Assembly: GCA_038030265.1 (NCBI GenBank)
Contig: CM075940.1
Coordinates: 28,682,940-28,746,939 of the forward strand
Origin: Corythucha ciliata
Lineage: Eukaryota > Arthropoda > Insecta > Hemiptera > Tingidae
Length of the DNA: 64,000 nucleotides
Direction of reading: 5' to 3'
The notes beneath the pieces were generated by a model that was not told where the DNA came from, did no database searches, and was given only the letters and a program-made list of their open reading frames with translations. The translations under genes and the position numbers were made by a program. Of this stretch, positions 54,601 through 64,000 are shown in pieces. The stretch's first letter is position 1. Every line of letters starts with the position of its first letter.

Positions 54601-56900
54601 ATTTTTTCTCAAGACGTGCCCCCCCCCCCCCCCCGCGGCCATCTGTGGACCCTTGTCTAGCTGGCTGCCCACCCCTTGATCACGGGCTGGCTACGCCCTT
54701 GAGACTAATCGTTCTTTTGTTATTTTAGGCTTAGTTTGACGACCACGAAAAAAGCCACAAGTTCCCATTCGCGTTTTTCTTCGATCGCATGGAGTAGCGG
54801 AAGCCACGTGAACAACTATGCCAAATTGAATAGGTATGCCTACATTTTTCGATGACGTACCGGTTTTATCGAAATCAAGGATACATATTGAAAAATGGCA
54901 GAGGGGGATTATAAACGCACCCATCTGAAGAACGTTTAGCCAAACTGGACGCCTTGCGTTATGAACTTATCTCACAAAATTGTCTATGGATTGTTTAGCG
55001 AATATTATAAAGAACAATATTTCACGCAACTTCCAATGATAAGGCTTATGAAAGTTTCTTCCGTTGGACGCGTTCGGATTCAGCACACCTGTTAACACGG
55101 ATAGAAACGGACAGAAATACAGGTATACAATCTCGTTTGAAAATGAAATGGAAAACTAATGTGAACTACATCAATTTCGACTTTGGATGCATACAACACT
55201 GAAAAAAAGCTTGAAATCGGAGGTTTTTGCAGTTTTTTCTATTTATAGGCTGCAGCGTCTCTTTTTAGGGTTTGAATTTCCGATTAAGGACTTCTAAAAA
55301 CATAATAAATGAGCGGAAACCATGTTTTAAAACCTATTACAAGCGATAGCGTGGTGAAAACGCCCCAAAAACACGATAGTTAAAAATCCACTCAAATTTC
55401 GCCTTGTTGCCGGGGTTGTAACGTTGGGCAGAGTTAAAAATCAGACTCAGCACACCTAAAAACATTAAAATCAGTCATCAAACTTAGTCCCGGAGTTTTT
55501 TCCTGTAACTACCCCGTTTGGAAACCTGCTTCCTTGACTACAACTTGCTTTAAAAACACCACTCGACATCCCAGAGTTTAATACTGGAAGCAGAAACGGC
55601 GCTCTGTGATTCTGCCTGATGTGAAAATCCTATAAGTCAGAAAAGCGTCAGATTTGAGGGTATGACATTGTTTGACGACTTTATGACAAGGTGAGGCTAG
55701 AAAATTGGCATTGCAGCAAAGGGGTAGCCTTACTTTTATGAGAGAATTGACAAATAAGCTTCTTAACTACCGCTTGTCCTCAGCTAATCGTCGTGATATT
55801 CTCTTTATCTTTCTTTAAAAATCAACTTTCCTGAAATTACCCCCCCCCCCCCACCATATTGGATCAGCCTCAGCGACGAGTACTTCGAACGCTAAAAATC
55901 AATTGGTTCGTGCGGGGGTTAATCAGTATTAAACTTATTTTATTCTTATTCTGCGAGTTCTGTTTTTTAGGCAAAAAACAAAAAATGAAACAACTCCCGA
56001 AGACGGTAGATTGTTTCGCCGGCCTAGCCCGGAAAACGATCCTCACGAATTTTTCGGCCCACAAAACTCGAAAGACATGAAAGGAAAAAAAACAAAAAAA
56101 AAACATACTTTCTGTAACCTTGAGGGAGTTGTTGGACAAGTAGGGCAGCTATGATAGTGAAATTAGTTGGTAGCATCTCGAGTCCAACGAATAATTGTAT
56201 AGAATCCACCTTTTCAAACTAGCCGCAGCACAGCGCCACGAGGTGGAATCCTCATTTCAACGAAAATAAAATTGCTATTAATTATGAATAAGTTCTTAAA
56301 ACAATACGAAAGTGTTGATGAATAGGGTTAAAAAATTGTGACTGTATTCTCAACCTATTTCCTCAAATATTTACGGTGAGAATAAACATTTTTATCGAGG
56401 CCACGATTTTTAGAAAAATGAAAATTTAAAATAAAATTGAAATTTGAAAAAAGTGAATCCATAGTGACAATTTGGCAACCTCAAAGATTCGCGAAAAAAT
56501 AATAAAAAAAAGTATATTGCATTTTTGTCCAAGAAAACGTGTACCGAAGCTTTCGTTGCGGGGGGAATCCCCCCTCAGAATTTTTTTCCCAAAAAGTGAA
56601 TCCATACTGACAATTTAATTGGTTAGAAATAGCTATGTGCCAATTTTCATGAAATATCTCGGTTTCACCACAAAGAAATCGTGTACCGAAGTTGAGGAAG
56701 TACCGTCAACAGCCTTAACTTTTTCAAACCCGCTTTAAACTAAAACATATTTTACTATTATTTTATATAATTGTCATTTTTAACAGTAGTTTAATTGAAT
56801 AATGTCATTAGTTCATACTTCATTTTAAATTATTTATTGTTTTATTCATTACATAGTAATAAGTATTCATTTTAATTATCAGTTGTTAGAAAAGGGGAGA

Positions 56901-57050
56901 TGTTATGTATGACGTCATTAGGGAGGTCCCTTATCGTAACGTGTACGGTTTCCTTACCTTCTTTGACGGAACCAAAAGCGGGTCATTAACACTTGTGATT
57001 GTGACTTAAATAAATGACAAGTTAATTAATGTTTTTGAATTAACATAACA
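56901..57050 (+). repeat. Ty3-5 3' LTR
   Basis: The second 150-bp copy, preceded by the purine tract at 56888-56900 and followed by the CTTGT target duplication. The TGACGTCA motif is retained. Confidence 0.97.
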
Positions 57051-57170
57051 CTTGTCAATCATAACTTTGAACGTCTGTCATTCGTACAGTTCAGTTTGAA
57101 TCAAATCTTCGTGTATATTTTAAGAATTTAATAAAAAATTGTGATATGACGAGTAGTCATGTTACATCTT

Positions 57171-57640
57171 CGGTAGAAATTTATCATGGCGAGAAACGTG
57201 CGTAACTTTTTCAGGCAGTGGCTTCGATCCTTCCTTTGTGATCTTGTAGCCTATAAAATCTATATCTTCCATACCGAATACTGATTTGGATACGTTGATA
57301 CGCAGACCCACTTGTCCAGTCTTTCAAAAACAGTCTTCAAATGACTCGTGTGCTCTTCAAGTGAGGTTGAAGCGATTAGAGCGTCATCCAAGTAGGGAAA
57401 AAGAAAATCCAACTAGTAAAAAAACTTCAAGCACGAACCGTTGGAACGTAGATGGTGCATTCCGTAATCCGAAACTCATGACCTGGAACTCAAATAGTCC
57501 GAAAGGCGTTATGATCGCTGTTTTTTCTTTGTCTTGTTCGGCAACGGGTATCTGGTAGTATGTCTCAAACAGGTCGATTTTCGAAAAAATTGTTTTCCCT
57601 TGAAGAACATTGTGAAAGTCTTCGATTCTGGGAATCGGTT
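57171..57640 (-). pseudogene. pol: Ty3-4 RT palm and thumb, degraded
   Basis: The minus strand reads RT segments with shifts: a YLDDALIAS catalytic box (57370-57397), EEHTSHLKTVFERL, and the thumb ending at INFYRR just before the ATCTT target duplication at 57166-57170. It links the frame at 57639-58433 to the RNase H portion at 43200-43616. Confidence 0.75.
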
Positions 57641-58433
57641 AGCGGTCTGGAATCGTTTGAGCATTTAAACGCCTGTAATCACCACAGAGTCGAATCGTTC
57701 CGTCTTTTTTGTTCACGACGTGTAAAGAACTAGACCACTGAGACTTTGAAGGTTGAATTATTCCATTGTCGAGCATGAGTTGAAATTCCTCTTTCACAAT
57801 TTTAAGGGTATCAGGGTGCAATTGTCGTGGCCTGGAGTAAACTGGTTTGCCTTCGGTCTTGATAGTATGTTCTACATTGTGCTTACGCGAAGTGGGCAAT
57901 AAATTTGGCTTTGTTATGTTGGGAAAGAGTGAGAGCAAATCGTGGAATTTTGCGTTTCGATCAATGGTGCTAACGAGTTCACAGGGATTGACTGAGCTAA
58001 TTTCGCCGCATACGCTGAGTTTCGTGGTTCCATCAACTAACCGTTTGCGTTTCAAATCAATTATAAAGTTAAATGTGCTCAAAAAATCTGCTCCCAAAAT
58101 TCCTTTTTTAATGTTCGCCATTATGAAGGGCCATCGAAATTGCCTTCTTAATCCCACATCTAAGGACATTATTTTTATCCCAAAAGTTGAAATTTCTGAG
58201 CCGTTTGCAGCGTATAATTTGTGAGAAGAGTCTTTAACTGACATTTTCGTTGGTGGAATAATGGATACATCAGCTCCACTGTCCACGAGAAATCGAAGGC
58301 CGGTTTTTCTACCACGCAAAAATAAGCGGCAAGACTGATTCGAGCTAGTAGTAGAGTTAGCCGCGACCTCGACTACTGTTGAAAGTTTTCCGAATTCCAC
58401 TGACAAGGAGGCTGGCATTTGTCGGTACGACAT
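57639..58433 (-). pseudogene. pol: Ty3-4 protease and RT N-terminus
   Basis: 264 codons: a protease with FLVDSGADVSIIPP and GADFLSTFN, then a linker (VEHTIKTEGKPVYSRPRQLHP), the RT N-terminal VKEEFQLMLDNGIIQPS, then the fingers WSSSLHVVNKKDGTIRLCGDYRRLN. It stops at 57639 by frame change. The first Met at 58433 is not the natural start; Gag lies upstream in another frame. Confidence 0.9.
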
Positions 58434-58930
58434 TTATTTCCGAAGCGGTAGTGATAGTAACAGTATTTTCCTGCGCGATTCAACGAACTGCTTCGGCGTT
58501 CCCGACTTCAACTTTTATTACGAACTCGATTAGTGTTTCTGCTTCTTGAATGCTCGGTGCGTAATTTGAGGGACTCGATTTCTTTTTCCAAAACCGATAA
58601 TTTCAGTTTTAATTCTGAGTCAGTCGAAGTGGTATAAAGCTCCAAGTGAGGATTAAGTTCCAGCATTTTGTCTGCCATTTCCGCTAATTTCTCGAGATTT
58701 TCATCGATAATGACGAGAATGTTTTTTACGTTATCGGGCATTTTGTCCAGCCAGAGAGTTTTTAGAGCTCTGTCTGTGACATCATTCCCAGCGAGAGTCT
58801 TCATGCGACGGAGAAACTGATTTGGTTTTTCATCACCAAATTCCAAGCTGGACATTAAGCGTCGGATACGCTGTTCTTCGCTTTCATTTCTATATGCCGA
58901 AGCTCATTCTCCTGATTCAAGCGCAAATTT
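58434..58930 (-). pseudogene. gag: Ty3-4 Gag fragment
   Basis: Frame 58855-58508 reads the insect-type Gag core (FLRRMKTLAG, LKTLWLDKMPDNVKNILVI, LEKLAEMADKMLE). Downstream, in shifted sequence, CYYHYRFGNK...CQPPC represents the unusual zinc motif that replaces the CCHC knuckle in this lineage. The N-terminus is missing or unrecognisable beyond 58930. Confidence 0.8.
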
Positions 58931-59956
58931 GATTTCTCTCAAATTCGCTATTTCTAATCTTCTCATCAGAACCTCCTCTTTTCCGCACCATAAACTAGGT
59001 CCTCTCTTGGCACGCCACTGCATCTGGGCAAATCGCCCATGCAGCCATGATTACGTGCGAAAGAGGAAAGTGTGTAAAAAGTATCCTGCCAATCATAGCG
59101 ACGGCGATTGCACTCTTCCCCTTTTTTAAACTAATTCAAGCCACGCCATTAGCTGTTATCACCTTGTTTCAACGTGAGAACACCTGCCATCACGCTGCGT
59201 CAATTTCTACCTTTTTGTTTTAATGGAAACTCCTCCCCCTCACCATGACTATAAACTTCACAAACTAATGTTTTGTTCCTGTTCTAAGAATTCGTTTAGT
59301 TTAATTTCAAGGTAGCTGATTAATCAAGCCGCCCTTTTCAGAGTGACAGGCAGTCACCCCCAAGCTCAAAGTGAGACTTCATTCAAAGCCCCTCGAATCT
59401 TGGCTTATTTATCAACCTGAGACAAACAAGAACTTGAAGTAATTTTAACGACTAAGCATTTAACGGGGATTATACTCCCACTCAACGCCATAAAGCCGAT
59501 AACTGCTTGTCAACATTAATGAAAATAACAGAGATGAAATGAATGGAGGCGGACACTCTTTACATCACTAATCCTCCTCTCCTTCCCGCACGCCAATATA
59601 TTGATTAACGTCCAGGGACTTCCAAGTTTCAACCATTGCAAATCATTCATGCCGCCTGAAAGCTTCCATGAGAAGTTTTAGAAAAAAAAGAAAAGAAAAA
59701 AAAAAAAAAAAAAACACGGTGAAAGTAAATGGAAAGCGTGAGACCTATGAAGAGGGAGGCGTTTGTCCTACAGTGAGAGGGTGAGGGTATCCCTAAAGGC
59801 TTGAACTCAACTTTTTTTTTTTTCTTCCACGGTGCTCAAAAGTTGAGAAATCCTTGAATGCAGTTTCACCAGTCACGCAAGCTAGTATTCACGAGTAAAG
59901 TGGTGGTAAGAGATAAAGTGGAAGAGTGAAATCCCCCACCACTCTTTTTACTTATT

Positions 59957-59993
<37 letters not shown>

Positions 59994-62680
59994 TGAAAAC
60001 TCCGGATCGAGGCGTGAAAACAGAAATGAATCGATTAAAAAGGCTCAGGATTTTTTTTAATAGTCTCCAAGGGGGCTGAAGCGTCCTGGGACACTATAAA
60101 ACTTTTTATTTGTACGTGAATATAAGATAGTTCGCAACTACTCAAGAAAAGCATAATCGGTTATTTCCCAAGTGTTTCCAGCAACAGTAGTTAAAACAAA
60201 ATTCACATTAAATGGAACGCAAGATTCATATATATAGTTTTTGCCGAAACTACAAACATTTGAGGCATCGTAGTGGAACATGTCTCCCCTCTTAGCGAAA
60301 AGACAATGCGAAGCGGGGAAAACGCTCATGTGACGCGAGAAAGTTAAATAGAACCAAGCTAAATTTGTTTAATCAACTCTTTGTAAACAATCCTTCTGGT
60401 TAAAACCTCATTCACTATATCTGGGTTATCCCAGGAGATAGATAAAGAACCCTCGAAATCAGCTTTATTAAACCTCGCTCAACCCTAGAATTTGTCTTGC
60501 GGGCGTTACCCAGAACCACTTCGCCCTGGGTCGTTACATTTCACTCTTACGTGATGTTGACTGTGCTAGACAATTCTAAGAACGCATTCACCCCCCCCCC
60601 CCCAAACCTATTCTCTCTATATTGAAACTCTTCATTGACGTTTCACCATCTTCAACTAATTGGTCTTCGTTGGAAGAAAACTATAGACATCGAGAGAAAA
60701 TAAATTGTTTGTTTTTTAGGCTTCTATACGCGTTAGCCGCACCGTTTCTGCCAGTGAGTTGAATTACGCTTGAAATTAGCTGGAGAAAACAATCCTCGAT
60801 ATTATTAGTTTGCTCTCAGAAATACGCAATCACGATAGCAGAGTTGCTAAAAAAAACGTAGACTTCCTGCTCGGAGTGATTCCTCCAACCCCCCAACCCC
60901 CCCATGAGCTTCTCGTCTCATTCATCGTGTGGTTTTCAAGGCATCAATCAAAATACTTTCAGTGAAAAGTGCGAACAAACTGATTTAAAAAAAAATCGTT
61001 CTTAATTAGAACGTTTCAATGATCGGCTGCGTTCTGCACTTCCCGAACCCATTTCTCTGTCATCAATCAAACAAAAGCCCACCGAACAAAACATCATTTT
61101 ATAAGGGCTTCCAGTGACAAGGCACCAATTGCCTGTTGGGAGAAAAAAAAAAATTGGTAAAACAAACAAAAAATGCTAATTTCTCACTTTAAGTACGTTA
61201 TTTCAATCTCGAAATCACGCTCCCACCATCCCTCTCCATTAACCGACCATCCCTTTATTTGTGCTAAATGTTATTCAAGGCGGACAGGGTGATGGCATCC
61301 ATTTCCTCCTTCTACAACAAACCCTCTAAACCAAGTTGACACAGCAGATAATCGATCTCTCATCGACAGGCTAATTTTGCCTTGTTCAAACGTGCTTTCA
61401 ATTATCTTAAGTGATTGAGATGATGGCAAACAGGGTTTTCCTTCTGGGCGAATGGTATGAGGTGAGCAACTGTATTTATTTATTTTGCTAATTAATTTAA
61501 CTAAAGTTTTGTAAAAAAAAAAAAAAAAGTTGTAAGAAATCACCTCAATAGTTGAAGATGAACAAGCAAATAACGCTGAGGAGTCGGTCACTAATGATCC
61601 CCTTGATTAGTGAAGGGCAAGTTTTAAAATGAGGTGCATAAAAAGGTAACTTTCTTGAAGTCAAGTTGTTTAAAAAGTGTGAAAGGACAGAAAACCCCCT
61701 CGTCGTTCTAGTTGCACAGCGAACGTTTCATTATTTTTACGGTCAATGAAGCTCGCTAATAATTATTTTAATGGGAATCATGGCACCGTAAATTAATTTA
61801 AAGTTTGACAACATACAAAGTTACAACTTTTTCTCTCGCCTTGTCTCACTCACTCATTCCCTCTCTGTCACGAGCCTACTTTAAAGGGATCATCGAATGA
61901 TTTGTATTACCCTGTCGCTGAACGTCATTCAATGCTTTGCCATAATTAGAACGTATAGGAAGTGAAGTGAACCTTGATTTGCTGCAGCGTACTAGGGCAA
62001 TGGTGGGTGGTGGAGAGGGTGGAGGTGGTTTCTTGGACCAGTAAAACTGTTAATTTTGTGACTGACTTAAGACGTGTATATTAATTCGGGGCTTACATTC
62101 TGGTTTTTCGTACTTTCCGTGCCTAGGCGGTGGCGAGAAGGGGCAGACAGACCCGGACGCCTCTTTTGAGAGGGCCCCAGAAAAGCCTATAAAGATAGAA
62201 AAAAAAAGAGGGGATTTTAAGGTTTCGTGTTCGTGGATGCAGGAGTGTGAAATGGAGACCGGTCGGACGCAGGAGCGGATCCAGAGTCGGATATTTTGGA
62301 TATATATTTTTTAAATTTCGTGTTTGTTCATTTCAGACCATTTGAATTGTCTGTATGGTTTTATTTTTACGAAATAATTTTTTTAAAAATGTAGTTTACT
62401 CCTTAGCCACACTCGTTTTCCGCTATTTTCACGGATACGGTTGAATTTAAGAAGTGGTTTTATTTTTTTCTGTTGTCCTTGCACCATTTAAATTGTCTCT
62501 ATGGTTCATTTTTCAACATTTTCTGATTTCTTTATCGTTTTTAATGTTAAAAAATATGAAACGGATGATTTTTAAATTAATGTTTTCCGCTAACAATTGC
62601 GAAATCTTATGAACAAACAACATTACCACTGTAACAGAAATATTAGTGGTGATTAATAATTATTTGAAACATTTTTGTGC
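58931..62680. other. Long stretch without recognised genes
   Basis: Contains a (TAA)n microsatellite (59959-59991), an A-run at about 59695-59714, and C-runs at 60591-60603. Frames are short (106 codons at most) with no motifs. I see no convincing gene, though small exons could be missed. Confidence 0.5.
59959..59991 (+). repeat. (TAA)n microsatellite
   Basis: About eleven uninterrupted TAA/AAT units. Confidence 0.95.
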
Positions 62681-62681
62681 A

Positions 62682-62728
62682 GTGGCGGCGGAAGTATTTT
62701 GGTTCAAGGGGGGGCGAAAATTAAGGCT
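62682..62728. mobile_element. Possible hAT-type left end
   Basis: CAGTGGCGGCGGAAGTATTTTGG followed by a G-run resembles the ends of the hAT-type MITEs in this window. No inverted partner was found before the end of the window, so this could be a solo end or chance. Confidence 0.3.
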
Positions 62729-63690
62729 CTCCCCCTTACTCTTTCCCACCATACCCTTCAATACTATCCCATCCTTAGTTTTCATCGATAGAAAGGTGAT
62801 GTGTAGTGTAGTTCTCAATTTTAAGTAAATAGAGGAGACAAGGTATTGAATGGAGGTGCTCAATAGTCTTGAATTTTCAGCATTTTGGGAATGATTTGAA
62901 TGTGGTATACAGCGGCCTGATTCTTGATAGGTTTTTGACTAATAGTATTTTTTTTTATCCTACATGGTACTAAAACCGAATTTTACAGCCGCGAATGAGT
63001 CCAATCATGTCTCTTTTCATGCCTAGGAGCTAAAGTATTTTTCACGCGACATGCTCCGAAAGTAGTCATTTTCTCTACCCAAAAGTGACTGGGAAATTGA
63101 CTATTACCGCACAGTGACATTCGAGAAATTTTCTGTACTGATCCTAGTACGGAAAGTAAATGAATTCGGGTTATAACCTCGTTTAAGGTCTTCTTGAACT
63201 AACACACGAGAAGTCAGTGGTCAATTTGTCAAAGTCCTTCACAACAAAAACCAGGAATTCCAATCGAGGATAGAAGGTGGATAGTATTTTATAGAAAACT
63301 TCAATCAATTTATATTCTTACCAAGGGGAGTCGTATGTTCATCACTCGTAGGAAGGGGATTTACCTACTCGTTTTTGTGAAAAGGGCGCAGGTAATAACC
63401 ACTTTCCTGGACTTGTAATGTAATATACTATTACCGCCGCAAATTTTACGGCGTTTTAGATCCTAGGCTCTAAAGTAATTTTTTCGGACTGTGCTTCATA
63501 TACTTGCGTTGAAGCGCTCTTCATTTTACGAATTAAAAAGCTTGAAACAACTGAGTAAGAATATCAGCTGTTCAGTTAGTGAACCTATAGTTACACACAG
63601 GTACTGACAATATGCGCCATATGTGATCCTTTAGAGTGGGGGGGGGGCTTGGTATTGGCTGGTGAGCGTTAACCTATACGACCGCGGCAG
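62729..63690. other. No gene recognised
   Basis: AT-rich with a G-run at 63639-63647. No reading frame of note. Confidence 0.5.
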
Positions 63691-63694
63691 CGAT

Positions 63695-63805
63695 TGAGAG
63701 ATATCAAATCCATTTGATCCGCCAATGGACCAAACATGGCGGCATATGAGAGATTCCAAATCTATTTGATCCACATATGCAGGGGAGACCAAATATGGCG
63801 ACTGT
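63695..63805 (+). repeat. Two ~52-bp tandem units
   Basis: GAGAGATATCAAATCCATTTGATCC...GACCAAACATGGCGG is followed by GAGAGATTCCAAATCTATTTGATCC...GACCAAATATGGCGA. A short inverted motif (TCAAATCCATTTGA) lies inside each. Confidence 0.75.
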
Positions 63806-63831
63806 CAGTACTCGTAGGAACTTATAGAGCC

Positions 63832-63975
63832 TTAGGCCCGTATTTATGAACGTTTTTTGAAGCTTACTTGAGTCAAGGAACCGTTGAGAACAGTTTTGAT
63901 CGTAATAAAAACATCTGTTTTAATGAATTTCAAGGGTTCCTTAATGTCAAGGAACGTTCATAAATCCGGGCATTA
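63832..63975. mobile_element. ~137-bp MITE, Harbinger-like ends
   Basis: The element is 63835-63971. The left end GGCCCGTATTTATGAACGTT is matched inverted at the right (AACGTTCATAAATCCGGGC). TTA lies on both sides (63832-63834 and 63973-63975), with one extra base on the right, as in the element at 26735-27292. Confidence 0.8.
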
Positions 63976-64000
63976 GTTCAGTGACATTATCTAAACATGG

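Larger units (their letters stand above)
53046..54709. mobile_element. hAT-type element, 1,648 bp, filled with minisatellite
   Basis: The element is 53054-54701. AGACTAAT at 53046-53053 and 54702-54709 flank it. The ends are CATGGGCGTAGCCAGC and, inverted, CAAGGGCGTAGCCAGC (15 of 16 identical). Inside: family-3 units at 53200-53460 with a 40-base T run at 53263-53302, then family-1 units at 53640-54600, then a C run at 54620-54634. No transposase. It shows directly that minisatellite arrays ride within a transposable element here. Confidence 0.95.
49702..56718. mobile_element. 7,009-bp element with TTAA ends
   Basis: The element is 49706-56714. TTAA flanks it at 49702-49705 and 56715-56718, and GGCTGTTGACGGT (49706-49718) is matched exactly in inverted orientation at 56702-56714. 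TTAA duplication is typical of piggyBac-type transposons, but the GGCTG ends are not the classic ones, so the class is uncertain. No frame in it exceeds 124 codons, and no transposase is recognisable. It carries foldback repeats (51158-51940), a smaller inverted repeat (52126-52365) and a complete hAT-type element (53054-54701). Confidence 0.8.
45277..57050 (+). mobile_element. Ty3/gypsy element Ty3-5 with both LTRs (plus strand)
   Basis: LTRs at 45277-45426 and 56901-57050 differ at 5 of 150 positions. CTTGT flanks both outer ends (45272-45276 and 57051-57055). A TGGCGCAGTTATAGG primer site follows the 5' LTR and AGAAAAGGGGAGA precedes the 3' LTR. Coding: Gag in three frames, protease, RT-RNase H-integrase in one frame with two stops. 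A 271-bp MITE lies in integrase and a 7,009-bp element downstream of pol; without them the element would be about 4.5 kb. It has no env and is related to Ty3-1. Confidence 0.95.
45144..57131 (+). pseudogene. Possible two exons of a small gene in element X, split by Ty3-5
   Basis: TTTTTTACAG precedes an open 58-bp segment (45144-45201) ending TTCAG|GTAAGT. AATTCCAACAG then precedes a second segment at 45262. That segment is cut by Ty3-5 at 45276 and continues at 57056 in the same frame to TAA at 57129-57131, with AATAAA overlapping the stop (57130-57135). Splice-type boundaries, frame agreement and a polyadenylation signal all coincide. The peptide (LPNDFATIPRALFCKLMF..., then NHNFERLSFVQFSLNQIF) has no family I know. 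An upstream exon ending at 44911 before GTAATTT is possible. Could be chance in AT-rich DNA. Confidence 0.35.

Noticed and set aside
49678..56900. An env-like gene downstream of Ty3-5 pol
   Set aside because: No long frame, signal peptide or membrane segment; the extra length is explained by the TTAA-flanked insertion.

Overview
The window looks like repeat-rich nuclear DNA of an invertebrate, most likely an arthropod. Four retroelement groups typical of such genomes (Ty3/gypsy, Ty1/copia, BEL/Pao and a Jockey-type LINE) lie beside short non-autonomous DNA transposons and degenerate minisatellites. I see no intact host gene, no tRNA or rRNA gene, no CRISPR array and no bacterial-style operon. 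The species cannot be fixed from the sequence. Almost every long reading frame belongs to a decaying retrotransposon.

Layout: 1-2731 holds the right end of a hAT-type element carrying a ~30-bp minisatellite, two more short-period arrays and a ~1-kb inverted-repeat element. 2760-3500 is a copia 3' end that stops in poly(A). 3740-7616 is a minus-strand Ty3/gypsy element with a 720-residue pol frame. 9530-16975 is a BEL/Pao element cut inside gag by a minus-strand copia element (10386-14710; identical 125-bp LTRs, 5-bp target duplication) and again by a ~1-kb segment of unknown origin. 17000-31000 is a patchwork: a repeat family in two copies, a 64-bp near-perfect palindrome, a 411-bp hAT-type MITE, a broken Ty3 remnant with a LINE tail, a Harbinger-like MITE, a 187-bp hAT-type MITE and several minisatellites. 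31160-35080 is a plus-strand Ty3 element with several frame breaks. 35640-36808 is a deleted Jockey-type LINE.

The most striking part is 41781-58930, where five or six rounds of transposition are stacked. A minus-strand Ty3 element is split in its reverse transcriptase by an unknown element (target duplication ATCTT). That element may carry a small spliced gene, and its last exon is split by a plus-strand Ty3 element (45277-57050; 150-bp LTRs, duplication CTTGT). The plus-strand element holds a 271-bp hAT-type MITE in its integrase and a 7,009-bp TTAA-flanked element downstream of pol. The TTAA element in turn contains foldback repeats and a 1,648-bp hAT-type element filled with minisatellite. 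Each level has matching direct repeats at its edges, so the order of events can be read directly.

At least one minisatellite array, and probably a second, is the payload of a TIR-bounded element with an 8-bp target duplication. That suggests these satellites were spread by transposition. The stretch 58940-62680 has no recognisable gene; the last kilobase holds a MITE and short repeats.
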